Positions 42,961-58,000 are shown, counted from the first letter of the stretch. The stretch: DNA of 64,000 nt from Siniperca chuatsi (GCF_020085105.1 NC_058056.1:13514929-13578928), one strand, 5' to 3'. Program-made: numbers and translations. The notes: a model not told the origin generated them from the sequence alone.

Positions 42961-45900
42961 ATGGAGAACTCACAGTCAGAACCTGGGGAGAAAATGTCAT
43001 TTGAACAAAAGATTTCTCAAGATTTCAACACAGATGGGTATTTGGGCCCTCACCATCAAACATTTGGACAAGGTACAACTAACTTTAAAATCAAATCTTC
43101 TGCAATTTCTGACCCATGTCCTACTTATTTTACACTACCATTGTGCTCTTTTGTCTTTTCTCTTTCGAACGGAGTGTAACTTTAGTTAATTCAGTGACTT
43201 AGATTTGACATGTATGTAGACCATTGTTAAATATAATCTTTAAATATATTTTATGGTTTTAAAACTCATATGTGACGATTTTAGCAATTATTCTGTAACC
43301 TATTACAAGGTAAAAAGTCACCATGATAATGCTATTCATTTTATTTTGAGGGTCTAACTTAAGATGAAATATACTATTAAGATTTTAACTCAGAGGAACA
43401 TTATCAAGGTCTGTTTTCAGAGGGACGTGGATCTGCGTTTCCACATCACCGACTGGTTGTACTCAGTCTGGGCCTGCTGAATGCTGTCCTGCTGATAGCT
43501 GCTGTTGTCCTTGGGATTTACTGTAAGTATGAAAACAGCTGATCTCATGTACAATTGCTCTTCTAAAACAGACAGATGAATTGACATTACAGCAAATCAA
43601 AATATGGATGTGCAAGATTGTATTCCCAATTGTAGAAATTAACTGTATTCTTAATTTCTTTTCTCAAGTATGAATATCTTGTATGTTAATATACTGTAGA
43701 GGTATGTACTACATTTAACTCATTTTACAGCAGTTTATTTTATAGGAGTGTGCATCTCACCCACTGAGACTCTTTGTTATTACAAGTTTTTATGCCTCAG
43801 GTGCCCAAGGCGATTACGTTCAGGTTCCTAATTCAGCTGCTACACCCCTCATCATTGAGATGAACTATCTCCGCAACCACAGTGATATCATCAGAACTAA
43901 ATTGGAGGCCCAGGCAGCAATAGCAAAAGAGCGTGCCAGCCATGTGCAACTAAAGCTGCAAATAAAGCAGCAGAAGACCCTCACTGACAGCCTTCAGAGA
44001 CAGATCGAGACACTACATACAGAGAAGACAAATCTGCAGTCTAATAAAACTACCTTAGGTAAGGCAGACTTCAAACCTGTCTTTGGTGGTCTGGTAGCCT
44101 ACATATCATGGTTAAAATGGTCAAACCTTCTCCCCCAAGGGAATACGTGCTGTAAAATGTATTTATTTATGTATTGTAGGAATTTTTACAGAATTCCCAT
44201 GACAAAAAATGTTTGACTTTTTCCAATCTCCTTTTGCAACAGAGGAAAGCTGTGGCAGATGCCTACCAAGATGGATTCTTCTTAAATCATCCTGCTATTA
44301 TTTTTCTTCGCGCCATGTGTCCAACTCTAAAAAGAACTGGCTGGATAGCAGAGCAGACTGTATTAGTCAAGGGGCCGACCTTCTTGTGATTAATAACTTG
44401 GAGGAGCAGGTGGGTCAAAAAACGAACGAAAGGAAGGTTCTAAAAATTGTTCTAGCAAGTATAGTAGGCTATATGGGAGGAAATTATCATCATGATGTTT
44501 TGTTATATATGTATCTTAGGTGAAAACATATTAAATAAAATTAATTAATTTGATTACTAATGCAGTGTTCAGAAAACAAACAAAAGATATGTCCTTACTA
44601 CATCTGTGAAGCACCTGCCACTTTAACCAAAAACCTCAATGGAGCTTAAAATCAACCACAAGTGAACTGTTGAGGACAAGCAGAACTGACTGCAACACAA
44701 ATATTCCTTTTGAATATTCCTTTAAAGCCCCTGAAAAGAGTGGTTTGTTCAGCTGAACACACAATAGGCTGTGCACTGCCCTGCCTACGGGATATTTACA
44801 CCAGGCGCTGCAGGAATAAGTCTAGGAGCATCATTAAGGATCCCAACCAGCTGGATAACAGCCTTTTCTCCCTGCTGCGGTCGGGAGGAAGGTACCGGGT
44901 ACACCAGGCCAGCACTGAGAGGGAAGAGCTTTGACCCTCAGACCACTAGAATCCTAAATGAGGCCTAAGACTTGACTATTCCTATTCTATTTAAACTCTT
45001 TTTAATGCACAATTGGAAGGAACTGGCGGGATTACACTGTCACTGTATTGTACCTTATATGACTACATGTGACAAATACACTTTGATTGATAAAACAATG
45101 TGAAAGGGGTCGCTCTTAGTAATGAACCTACACAGAATTATCACACGAATTGGCAGCTCCCCTCGGCTTTATGGCACTTTGTAGAGTTTCAGCTCATTGT
45201 TTAGCTGTCTGGCCGCAACTTCACTGTTTTGGTTCACCTTCACTGCTCTCATGGCGCCGTTTTCGGCTGTAGCAGGCAGCTGTTTTCAGTGAAAAGGCTG
45301 TAAAAACCCACATTTCCCTCAAGAGTTGGTGGAGACCAAAAACAGAGTGTGAATGTTGGACTTACATTCACCAGGTGGCCAGAAACATGACTCCAAATGA
45401 ACGATAATGTTGCTCAATAACTGCTGGATGTGCAACTAAGCAACTGTTTGCTAATGAGTTCACTATCAACTTAAAGGTGATAATGTCAATATCGTGTTCA
45501 CTTGTTTCTGCTGTAACCAAGTGACCAAAAAATGTTATTCTATGTTTAAATATGCACACTAAAAAATAAGCAACAATCAAAGATTAAATTAAGGAAAAAT
45601 AACATCCTTATTAAAATCCTTGAATTCTTTGAATTTATTAAGGGTTTAACATTTAAAAACCCGACTTATCTGATTCTGTAGGCCTGTATGGGTGTGTTTT
45701 GATCACGTTTAATTGACTTTCGCCTGTCAACATAAGAAAACAACCCCACAACTCTCTTCGCAATTTGATTCAAATATTACTACATCCTGATTGGAGCATG
45801 GAAGTACTGTGACATCACCTTTTTCTTGTATATATCTTATATATGTAAATATCTTGTGGGAAAACTGTTCTAACTTGAGGGAGAAAATGTTGTCTTCATG

Positions 45901-46469
45901 TCCACCCCATTTCTCAGAGTAAGAAGCTAAATGAGAAAAAAAGATTTTCACGGCCTTTAATGTCTATTTGATCATACAGTGCAAAAACAGTACATGACTA
46001 GAAACTTGAAATTTGAAAGGTATCTACTCCTGTCGGCTTTCTTACAGCAACTCATGAGTGACAACTTTCCAAAGCAGAGCGGCAGCAGTGTGTGGTGGGC
46101 GAACGGATTTTGGATCGGCCTCACTGATGTGGTGATAAAGGGAACATGGGTCTGGGTTAACAATGTGACTGAGGTGGAAACAATGTAAGCATTTCACAGA
46201 CTGTTAACACTTAACACTGTTAATATTTATTTCTATAGTTTTGTGACAACATCATCATGACTAACAAATATAGTGGAACCTTTTTTCTTCTCTGAATGAT
46301 TTTGGTTTATCCAAGGTACTGGAGAAATGGGATGCCTGACCATGATGGACCTCTGAGGGGGAACTGTGCTGCTTTTTATTACTTTGCTGGTATCAAGACG
46401 TGGTATAATGGAAACTGCCACGACCATCTATTTAACTGGATATGTGAGATGGAGCCAAGCAAGACATGA
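42961..46469 (+). CDS. CTL-F: type II C-type lectin receptor with altered sugar-site motif
   Basis: Exons 42961-43072, 43421-43522, 43801-44058, 44243-44409, 46048-46184 and 46316-46469 (TGA), 309 aa in phase. The tail (1-45) begins MENSQSEPGEKMSFEQK, the TM is about 47-71 (LVVLSLGLLNAVLLIAAVVLG), the neck 72-157 and the lectin domain 158-309 with CGRCLPRWILLKSSCYYFSS and WIGLTD. In the last exon the EPN position reads MPD and the WND position reads WYNGNC, so canonical mannose-type calcium binding is unlikely. The fold cysteines are kept and the frame is open, which suggests a changed ligand, not decay. Promoter core ACAAACAAATCAATGGGCA resembles those of CTL-B/C/D. Intron 4 (1.6 kb) holds two repeats. 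An AATAAA is at 46526-46531. Confidence 0.85.
44640..45095 (+). mobile_element. LINE 3' terminal fragment in CTL-F intron 4
   Basis: A frame at 44710-44934 reads SIIKDPNQLDNSLFSLLRSG then RYRVHQAST, like the C-terminal block (KDPSHPGHxLFxLLPSGRRYR) that follows the reverse transcriptase in several fish LINEs. The segment ends near ACAAATACACTTTGATTGA at 45070-45090. 5'-truncated. Confidence 0.55.
45105..45590. repeat. Interspersed repeat, copy 1
   Basis: Shares ordered patches with 48005-48560: AGCAGGCAGCTGTTTTCAGT, GTTGGTGGAGACC, GTGAATGTTGGACTTACATT, AACTGTTTGCTAA. It is an unclassified teleost repeat in intron 4 of CTL-F. Confidence 0.65.
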
Positions 46470-46529
46470 AACCTCTCAAGTAGTAATCACAATAACTGGA
46501 CAATTCATCTATGTAATATCTTTCAAATA

Positions 46530-47187
46530 AACAAACTGCAACTTGATACATTAGCGTACATGTTGCATGTGATCATTTTTAAGGTTTACACTTCTTAAGG
46601 CATATGTGGAACAACAACAGACATCTATGTGCAGTGCTAGTATACAGAAGTTTCCCTACAGCAGACAATGCCTTTTTTCTCTGTTATGCTTTAGCAGTAA
46701 ATAGCTATTCAAGGTGCGAAAATGTCAAAAATCTCTACAACACTCTAGCAGGACAATACAACTGAAGAAACACCGGTCACTACACACATCTGCTAATGGT
46801 ACCATTTCATTAACTTGATGATTCCTCTGAAAGTCTATAACCATAACTGAATAACCAGCCTGATAAGGCACACTATGTCCAGTTGTTTATATAAGAAAAT
46901 GTCTGCCATGTGATGATTTTATGAAATCATGCTTGACTAATTGAAATAAAAAGTGACACCTAAAGAACCGTCTTCAAAGCTTGAATGTCTGAATAAACTA
47001 GAAATCATTGTGTGATCAGAAAATGACACTGCTCTACAAATTACCTGCACCTCCTGTAAATGTTTAACAAATTAACCTGATTTTCTATTTGTAATGTTAC
47101 ACACACACACAGAGACACAGGGCAATGTCCTAACAAATAATCTCTCCTGGACAAACACGTCAGACTGGTCTCATTTTAACAGCCAAA
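46530..47187. other. Spacer between CTL-F and CTL-G
   Basis: AT-rich, no exon or TATA box seen; a short CA run lies at 47101-47110. Confidence 0.45.
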
Positions 47188-50100
47188 ATGGAAGATGGAG
47201 AAAACTCAGGTGGCACTTTTGATGGTACATACAAGAAACTGATTAGTCAAGATGATTTAAACGCAGATGATTACCCTCTCTACTCAAACCAAGAGAAGCA
47301 ACAAGGTATAGTAAATGAAAAGCAAATTAATGACTGTGTACATCAACAAGAATCTGTTCATGTATAATCTGTTCTTTGATACTGGTATCAGATTCTAAAA
47401 TGGTACTGCAAACACTGTGCTAATTTCTATACCTTTCTTAACATGTATCCTTGTTTTGCTGTAAGTCATTAAGTGCATGTTTTGCATCAGTTTTTTAAAT
47501 CACTTTATAGGTCAATCATTGAATATCATCCATATCATCTTTAGAAGATACAGAATAGGGAGAAATTAAAGGAAAAAGCAACAAAGTGTCTTATTTATTG
47601 AGGTTTTTCCTTTATCTTTGTTAACCATCTGTATATTATTTTGATGATATTGAATTGTTACTATTGTGACACAGTTTGGCTCTGATATTGATCCACCACT
47701 TCTCTGTGTAGTGTCCATGTCCATGGTGAGACCTGAATCCAGTTTGAATCATTACAAAGTGCTCACAGCAAGCCTGGCCGTGCTCGCTGTCATTCTACTA
47801 GCAGTTGATATTGGCCTGGGAGTCTATTGTAAGTCATGTTAAGCCATAAAGCACTCCTAGATTTACAATATTGTAAAAATATTTTGCTGTGTTAATTCAT
47901 AACATTAAAATTAACGTGTTCGCCTCTGACTGACAGCTTGAAAGTAAAGTTCATCTTCAAGTAGCAAAAGTGAAGTCAACAAAAGAGGTACAATTGAAAG
48001 TTTGATTTACTTTAAAGCTGCTATAATCAATATCTTTACATTAACAATGGATCACATGACTTTCTGAAATGTAAAAGGTGTTGCTCCTAGTGGCGAATCT
48101 TTTAGCTCTATGGAGCATTTGAACTTTTTCACCAACTCATTGTTTTGGTTTTATGGCCCACAAATGTAATGTTTTTGTTCACTCACCACTGGCATCATCA
48201 TGTTTACCAGCCACAGCAGGAAGCTGTTTTCAGTAAAAAAACTCTGATAAACCCACTGTTCGCTGCCTGCCCAACACCAAACAGCATTCAGACAAAGTTA
48301 GCAACTAGCTGGTGAACATAGTGGAGCACTTAGAGCCAGATATTTCCCTCAGGTGTTGGTAAAGACCAAACACAGAGCTAAAAGAGAGTGAATGTTGGAC
48401 TTACATTCATTAAGTGGACACAAACACAACTCCAAATGAATGCAACTGTTTGCTAACAAGTTTACCATATCAACTTTATAAGGTGGCGAGTTCTGGTTAC
48501 AGCTTGTTTCCACTGCCCCCAAGTGATTAAAAAAAATCAATAATGCAGATTTATGTAAAGTAATAAAAAAGTAAGACCAATGTAATGTTTACAAAAATTT
48601 GAAAAACCTATATTATGTGTTGGTGGGAACACAGTATGTAGTTTGCTGTCAGTTCTCACTTACTTACTTTAACAAAGGCCTCCGCACATATCTCTTAACG
48701 CTCAGTGGCACCCTGCTGTGAACTAATCCTGTATGACAGCTTGCAAAAATGACATGCACACTAATATGATAAAATACTATAAATTAAACTTTCTATAGAT
48801 GTATGTGTATATGTAACTTAATCCTTGACTGACATCAAGAGTGAAAAGATGAAAATAGTCAAAAAATTCATAAATGTATTTATGAAAATGTTATAAATGC
48901 CACTTTTGACAGTAAAAAGTGGAAACAGATGTTCATAATGCCTTTAAAAAACTTAAACTGAGACTATTTGAGTAAAACTGCATCTTCACCTCTTACAGAT
49001 AGCAGACTTACTGATGGGCAGCATACAATAACGGACATCAGCAGTGAGGTGGCCAAGCTGCAGGCTACTTACAACACTGCAATCCAACGCAGGGATGAAG
49101 TCAAGAAACAGTTGGCAAGAGAGATCAGTGAGCAGCAACTTACCAAGTGGGAGCTTGAACACCAAAAGAGAAGAAACAAAGACTACGAAAAGCAGACTGA
49201 CAAAATTCAAATGGAAATTGCAGCGTTGAAATCCCACATGCCAATGATTAGTGAGAGCTTTTTTTTTTTTACTCATAAGTTTGTCTTATCCTGGTATAAA
49301 TGCATAATTATTGTGACCCAACTAACAACACATCATGTCTCCATTTTCTTTGGCAACAGAGGAGGGCTGCAGACACTGTCGACCAGGATGGACTTTCATT
49401 TACTCAGTGTGTTACTACTTTGCTTTATCTGATAGTCTTTTGCGCAGATCATGGCAGGAAGCCAGACAGTTCTGCACAAAGCAAGGAGGCGACTTGGCAG
49501 TGATAGACAGCAGAGAGAAACAAGTAAGACTCAACATTTAGTCAACACATTGATATTTCTGGGGGGGAAAAAAATCTCTTTTATAACACTGTACATTTTA
49601 TTTCTGAGCAGTAAAAGAGGTTGGTGTTACATAGAACCCAACAAAATAAATTAATATACATGTACTGTATGTGTGTGTGTAATTTTCCGGTGTTTCCAGC
49701 TGGCAATAAGTAACTTGATAAATAATTATCAAGACCCCTCGAGACCCATATTCCAAAGTGGCTTCTGGATCGGACTGAGAGATATGGAGGAGGAGGGGAC
49801 TTGGAAATGGCTGGATGGAACAAGACTGACTGAGGGGTAACAGCTACATACGTGTGCTAAAAAACAGAACAGATAACTGACTGGAGTCAAATATTGTGAT
49901 TGTAGGAATTGTTGTCATAGCACATTCACATACGTACAGTTGTGGCTATCATCCATTTGTTATACCACTCTTAAAAATGAATAAGTAATTAATTATTTGT
50001 TTAAATATACAGTGTCAGAGCAGTTATTATGGCTCAACAAAGTAACATATCATTTGTTTCAGGTACTGGAATGATGGCGAGCCCAACAATCAGGGAAATG

Positions 50101-50213
50101 AGGACTGTGCAGGTCTGTATCCCAGAAGCAACCCCTTTAAGGCCTGGAATGATGCTCCATGCAGTCATGCACTGAAATGGATTTGTGAAATGACACCAAG
50201 GTCTGCAAGTTAA
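47188..50213 (+). CDS. CTL-G: type II C-type lectin receptor, second subfamily
   Basis: Exons 47188-47305, 47712-47828, 48999-49250, 49360-49523, 49700-49836 and 50063-50213 (TAA), 312 aa in phase. The cytoplasmic tail contains DGTYKKLI (a YxxL unit) and DDYPLYSN. The TM is about 54-78 ([20 protein letters not shown]), the neck 79-162 and the lectin domain 163-312 with [24 protein letters not shown] and WKWLDG. EPNN and WND are both intact, predicting calcium-dependent mannose-type binding. An AATAAA lies near 50389. It faces TTC8 tail to tail, about 0.7 kb apart. Confidence 0.85.
48005..48560. repeat. Interspersed repeat, copy 2, in CTL-G intron 2
   Basis: From TTTAAAGCTGCTATAATCAA to AATCAATAATGCAGATTTAT. 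Shares ordered patches with 45105-45590, with extra internal sequence. Confidence 0.65.
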
Positions 50214-50911
50214 TGTGATTTTTAAAATTTATTTAAACTTTATTTAGTTTTCATTTTATTGCTTACATGAAGAATTAACTTTTACACATCTTCTGAATTG
50301 TTCTTTTTATTGTCACATCAAGGAAGGTTAAAATACGAAAGATACATCTGATTTATGAAATGAACTATAAAATGTAAGTAATACTGTAATAAATAATATC
50401 TTTACCTTTACTATGTACATATGTATTACTACTATACAGGTCACACCCTTCTGATGCAAGGATTTACTGAGAATGGGGCAAAAAGCAAAGACCTACCAGT
50501 GACCAGGGACTCTGCAGCTTGTGGATCAGAAGGGTCAAAGGAGAATGGCCAGAAAAGTGCAAATGAACAGACATGACATAATGAGGCCAATAACATCCAA
50601 ATTCAACGCTGGTGTGCAGAATTTTATCTGAAAATGCACCACACAGGACTGTCTCCAATGGGATACAACAACACACTCTGTTACTCTATGTTATAGGCTT
50701 ACTTAATAAACTGGCAATTTACTGTATACGTACCATAAATAAACACAAACCAAAAGTAATACCATTTGTTGATTTCCATGTCTGACTAATCTGCCAACAT
50801 TTTAACATTTTGATAACTTTGTGTTTTGAAGCCTGCACTGCAGTGTCTCTGATCTCTGTCAACTACATTATTCAAACCACACCTTGCTTCCTAAGCATGC
50901 TGGTCGGACGC
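50214..50911. other. Convergent 3' region of CTL-G and TTC8
   Basis: Plus-strand AATAAA signals (about 50389 and 50737) and several minus-strand ones (TTTATT near 50226, 50239 and 50304) interleave, so the 3' UTRs of the two genes may overlap. No coding exon. Confidence 0.5.
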
Positions 50912-53900
50912 TCACAGCACCGCAAAGTGCTGCCGAAGTTGCTTAAGAAGCTGCTGAGTGTCGACATGCTCGGGAAAGGAGTCCTCAGACTTTTGGGCCG
51001 CAGTGTAGCTGCTCTGAAGGTCTCCAATCTGGACACAGACAAAAATGTCACTTTGGCACACTGTATCATGGAGATCATACATTGTCTCTTTTACTGTTTA
51101 GATGTTCAGATGAATTAAATAGTAATAACTTACCTTTTCAGAGAGAATGGAGAGGTTGAAGTGTGGCTCATACATGTGAGGGGCCAGTGATGCAGCAGTC
51201 TGCAGGAAGGCTTTAGACTGGATCAAAGATAGGACAACCATTATTATTGTTGACAGTAATATTTTATTAAAATTTATATGAAAAGAACCCTTAGGTGATT
51301 TTCAACTTCATTTTTTAAATTATAATTTGAGTTGGACCTGAAAATCTGCCTCAACCACCTCTATGCCAGATGACACATTTTACATCAGTCGACAGACAGC
51401 AGAAATCTGGCTTGAATTACAGCCTGTATTGTCCCATTTAAAGTAGAGTTGCATCAAAAGGAACAAGCAGGGGCACCTTCAAAATCAGACAACTTTGACG
51501 TCACTCTGCCATCTTGTTAGCTCAGTTTAAGTTAAGCTTAAAGACTAAAGCTGTTAGTGATAAACTGGAGAATGTACATAAACAGCCTTTATGGTATGAT
51601 GCAGTGTTACAATCAGACTTTTAAGGCAACTTAAATAGCTCCCATTCCAACTAATATTTCCCTGGTTAAAAAAAACACACCTGTTTTCTTATTGCTGCAC
51701 TTTTTTCATCTAGTGTTAGCATGGCAGCAGCACTGACAGTCAGCTGTTGGCTGCCACCTAGCTGCATGTGAGACTTAGCCCAGCGAGCAAGCACACAGTC
51801 CGTGCTGCTGTAGGATAACCACAGTCTCATGCAATGTATCTCATAATATTTTGTTTCATATCATGATATTAATGCTAAATTAATTTATCGCCCAGCTCTT
51901 GGTTGTTGGATTTATGGTGTGCAAGTGTAACCTTCTAATGAATACTGTATTGTAGGATCATTTTCAAACAATCAATACTGTACTGAGTGTATTTGAGAAA
52001 TATTCTGTGGTAATACAGGCTGCATTTAAGTTTAATGATATTAAAAACAGTTTATGTAATGGGCTGTGTTACATCATATTAGAGGGTCTAAAAAGACACC
52101 AATTTGATCTCTTACCTCATATTTTAACAATGGAACAAAAGCTATATGACTCAAAGAGTCCTCACCTGTTCAATACGACCTTTGCGCAGCTCCAGCACAG
52201 CCAGGTTGTTGTAGGCCTCAGCATGGTCATTATTAAAAGCCAAAGCCAGTTTAAAACACTGGTAGGCCAGAGTCAAGTCCCCTATGCCCTGTAAACATAG
52301 AACACATGCACTTTGTACCAACTTCTATTTGTATGTCACAAGCTTGTGAGTTCTATTTGCTAACAGTCAATATTTAATTGATTTAAACCATATAAAGAGG
52401 GGGTACATATTATTAAATCATCAGACGCTCTGGGATCTTTTCAAGGACTGTTAACTCACCACAGCCACGTGTCCTATGTTGTACCAGACATCAGCCTGCT
52501 CTTCATCGTTGGCCACCAGGGACTGAGCCCTCTCAAATGAGGACAGAGTCATGTCGTACTGCTGAGCGTAGAAGCAGCACAGGCCCAGGTTGTTGTACAG
52601 CTGGCAGTTATACACCCCCATCTGGAGTAGCCGTCTAGCAATGGGAGGAGCTTATTGAATCACAGTTGAGATATAACTTCTCATTACATACAGTATACAG
52701 TAACAATACATTACATAAATTATACATAAAAGCTTATCTAACCTGTAGAAGCGCAGGGCGATCTCAGGCTGATCAGTGTAGAAGTGATTGCTGCCTATAC
52801 AGGCTATAGCCTCCACGTGAGTGTTGTCCTGCTTCAGGACATCTTTGTAGTACTCGGTGGCTGATGAAATGTTGTTCATCTCCTGTGATAAGATCACAGT
52901 ATAGACAATACATGTGGTTTCCCTTTTCATTTTGGCAGTTGTTTCTGGAGCGAAGACTAAGTGGACTTTATAGTAAGGACCATGGTGACATACTGTACCT
53001 CATGTATGCGAGCGATTCCTGTTAGAAGGGTAACCTCACCAGGAAAGTGGTCCAGGCCTTGCTTGAAAAGGTTGAGTGCTGTTATTGGTTGATCCATGCG
53101 CTGATACACCTAAGGGAAAATGCACACAAGTTTTTTCATTTATTAGAAAACATTTGGCTCATAGAAAGAGCATTGGTGCAAGTTGGTAGTGTGATGTATG
53201 CTATGATGTCTCTATCACTACCTTCGCAAGGTAGAGATATGTATCCACCACCTCTTGGTGGTTGAGAGCTGATCTGAACTGTTTTTCTGCTTCTCGATAT
53301 AAACCAAGCCTGCAAAGGTCAGAGACATTAATCATTACATAGGTTATAAAAATGCAACTTCAGTCAGAAATGTTGAGCTCAAACAATGTGGATATTTGTG
53401 AGTTACTTGCCTGTAGTAACATTTCCCCAGCTGAACTTTCCACCACCAGTCTTTGAACTGAGCATGTTCAGTAGCTTGAGCAGCCAAATCTAAAGCCTGG
53501 ACAAGACATACAAAGTTTGTGTTATCTTACAATCTTACAATGTAATGCGTACCAATTCTGTTAGATTTATGCAACACTTACATTTTTCACATCATTTTCA
53601 TGATGGAAGATGAACTCAAACAGTGTCTGAGAAGGGAAATTATGGTTACTTGACATGTGAGAAAAACCAATGATCTTGATTAATTTTTGCAAGTCACAGT
53701 CTCATTCTTACCCTGGATAAACTGGGCTTTTGGGAATACTTGGCCAGATTTAGTCTCGACAAGTTTATAAATGGTCCATCTGGATTGGTTAACATAGAAG
53801 CCTGGATAAACAGTGGAACAAATGTCATGCTAAAAATGTTTCAGGCTTTCTTCACAGTTAATGTAGCAAAATAAAACACAATTTAAAATGAACAGCTGCT

Positions 53901-55328
53901 TAAATAGGTTAAAGTTATTGGTCTAACAATATTAATATCTAAAGAAATAGGGAAAAAACTATAAACATAGATCAATGAAACACAAATATCACAGTGGAAA
54001 TAAGTGTGACTAGAAAGATAATTCACTGATACTTCATTCTGTATTTCAAATATGAGAGCTCTGGTGGGAAAAGTATAATTGTGTTTCACATGGAGCCTCT
54101 CAGTCGCTGCAGACTGACACAATTTCAGGCATATTTACTCACTGTTCCCAGGCGGATGAATCTGCCAGAAGCGCTAGTGACAGGACGAGCAGTGCTTGCA
54201 GTGCGGGGGGTCTTGATGGCCTGCTCCATGGTTCCAGGGCGCCCTGACTGTGTGCTGGGTCTCACAAATCCTGTGATAGGACGCCCTGATTGCGTCATGG
54301 GCCTTGAATTCAGAAAAGAAAACTCAGATCAGGAGTTTCTTGCTTTGTTGAAAATTGAATCAATGGTAAAATTCCAAGGCATTATACAAGCAATATCTGG
54401 CAGACAGTACCTGACAGCCGGTGTGGGACCTCCACCCTGACTCGTTCCAGGGAGCCTCAGTGATGTTCCGGGTCCTGGAAGAAAGTCAAGTCTTATCAAT
54501 CGAACAAATTTAACCATAGAGTGAATACTATAATTATTGATTGTCTTAACCTTAAGGCACTGAGAAGAGTTGAAACTTACGTGCAACTTGAGCAATAGAG
54601 CTCTCATCCAGCATCATCTCAGCAATCCCCTCCTGGTCGACCTCAACTTCATCTATGTATACCATCTCTGTAAGAGCACGGGTTTTCAAGCTCCATGCAG
54701 CCTATGAAACACACAATGTTTCAATCATATAGATGACCTCCGAAGTAGAAGTAAATGTTATAGTCATGACCTATGTTTAACTATCCACATGAAAAAGGAT
54801 GACAAGGAGGAACAGTCTGCAGTCATGGTTACCTCTGAGATAGGTAAGGAGGAGTCCTAAGACAGCATGCAGTGAGTTAGTGAGAGAAGAAGAAAGTTGA
54901 GGACAGATGTGAATAAATGGGGGAAAGGAGAAAATGAATGGAAGACAGGATGCAGAGGAAAACAAAAGTGAAATGTGAAAAAGAAATGTAAAGTGGTGAC
55001 GAGCAATATGTTCCAACAACAATTAGGATAAATGCTGATTCAAAGACGTACAAGCAAAAACAACATTACCTAAATTAATGTATGATAAACTACAAGGACT
55101 CGACTAATCAGGATTATGCATCAGGTTCTACCGCTTCCGTGTGCTAGCAAATAAACAGGCTGTACTTAGTGCATAATCTCTAGCATGCTCGGCTAGCCCG
55201 GCTAACCACAGTACCTGGTCGTACGGGTTGTCTTGTAATATTTTTGTGCAAATATCTGAACATTGTTGTAGCTTCCGTCTCCTGAAATAGCTCCACGCCA
55301 GAAACAAAGGGTCCATCGTCACCTCCAT
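50912..55328 (-). CDS. TTC8: TTC8 (BBS8), BBSome subunit with TPR repeats
   Basis: Fourteen exons: 55215-55328, 54581-54701, 54411-54474, 54143-54302, 53712-53801, 53582-53626, 53411-53496, 53222-53309, 52999-53109, 52743-52882, 52460-52634, 52166-52288, 51134-51217 and 50912-51028 (TGA). The sum is 1518 nt, 505 aa in phase. The N-terminus MDPLFLAWSYFRRRKLQQCS, the middle GRPITGFVRPSTQSGRPGTM and the end LLKQLRQHFAVL match vertebrate TTC8 closely. Residues about 180-480 are TPR helices (for example YNNLGLCCFYAQQYD, AEAYNNLAVLELRKG). Known role: part of the BBSome, which moves membrane proteins into cilia; loss causes Bardet-Biedl syndrome in humans. The intron after exon 53411-53496 starts with GC (CAG then gcaagt), a non-canonical but recognised GC-AG intron. 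The extra retina exon known in mammals was not seen. Confidence 0.95.
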
Positions 55329-57437
<2,109 letters not shown>

Positions 57438-57684
57438 TAGTGTTGTCATTGTAGGTGCTGGCGTCACCTTGTGTAATGTAATATGATTTTCACAGGGAGC
57501 TCAAGGGAGCACACACCTACTCAATAGCATCCCCAGAGTTTGTAAGAGGGGTCCAGGGTCTTGCGGACACTCCAGCAGGGCAGGTGCTTTAACCAGCCTT
57601 CCAGATTGAAGGGTGGTCTCTCTCTCTCTCACAAGATTACACTGCTGCTGCCACTCGTCATGTCGCCTCTTGTAGTTGCAGGGC

Positions 57685-58000
57685 TGCTAGATTATTACAT
57701 TAGAGTCAATCATCAAACCTAAATTAATCATTTAATCCGTAAAATAGGAGGAAATGCTACTTACATTTTCCAGAGCTCAAGGTGATGTCTTAAAAATGTT
57801 TTTTTTTCCAAACTAACAGTCCAAAACTCAAAGATATTTAATTTATAACAATATCACACTGAGAAAAGCAGCATATACACTCATCAGAGAATGTGTTAAT
57901 AGAAAATATTTGGCGTTTTTGCTTAATAAATGACTTAAATAATTAATCAATTATCAAAATAGTTGACTATTAATTTTCTGTAGATTGTCTAAACAATTAA
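57685..58000. mobile_element. MITE copy, same family as 36740-37310
   Basis: Patches in order: TCATTTAATCCGTAAAATAG, CAGAGCTCAAGGTGATGTCT, AACAGTCCAAAACTCAAAGA, ATATTTGGCGTTTTTGCTTA and AATCAATTATCAAAATAGTT. Diverged, plus orientation. Confidence 0.65.

Noticed and set aside
57480-57600. Candidate second EML5 exon
   Set aside because: The acceptor-like cacag and short open frame do not match the expected continuation of the WD domain.
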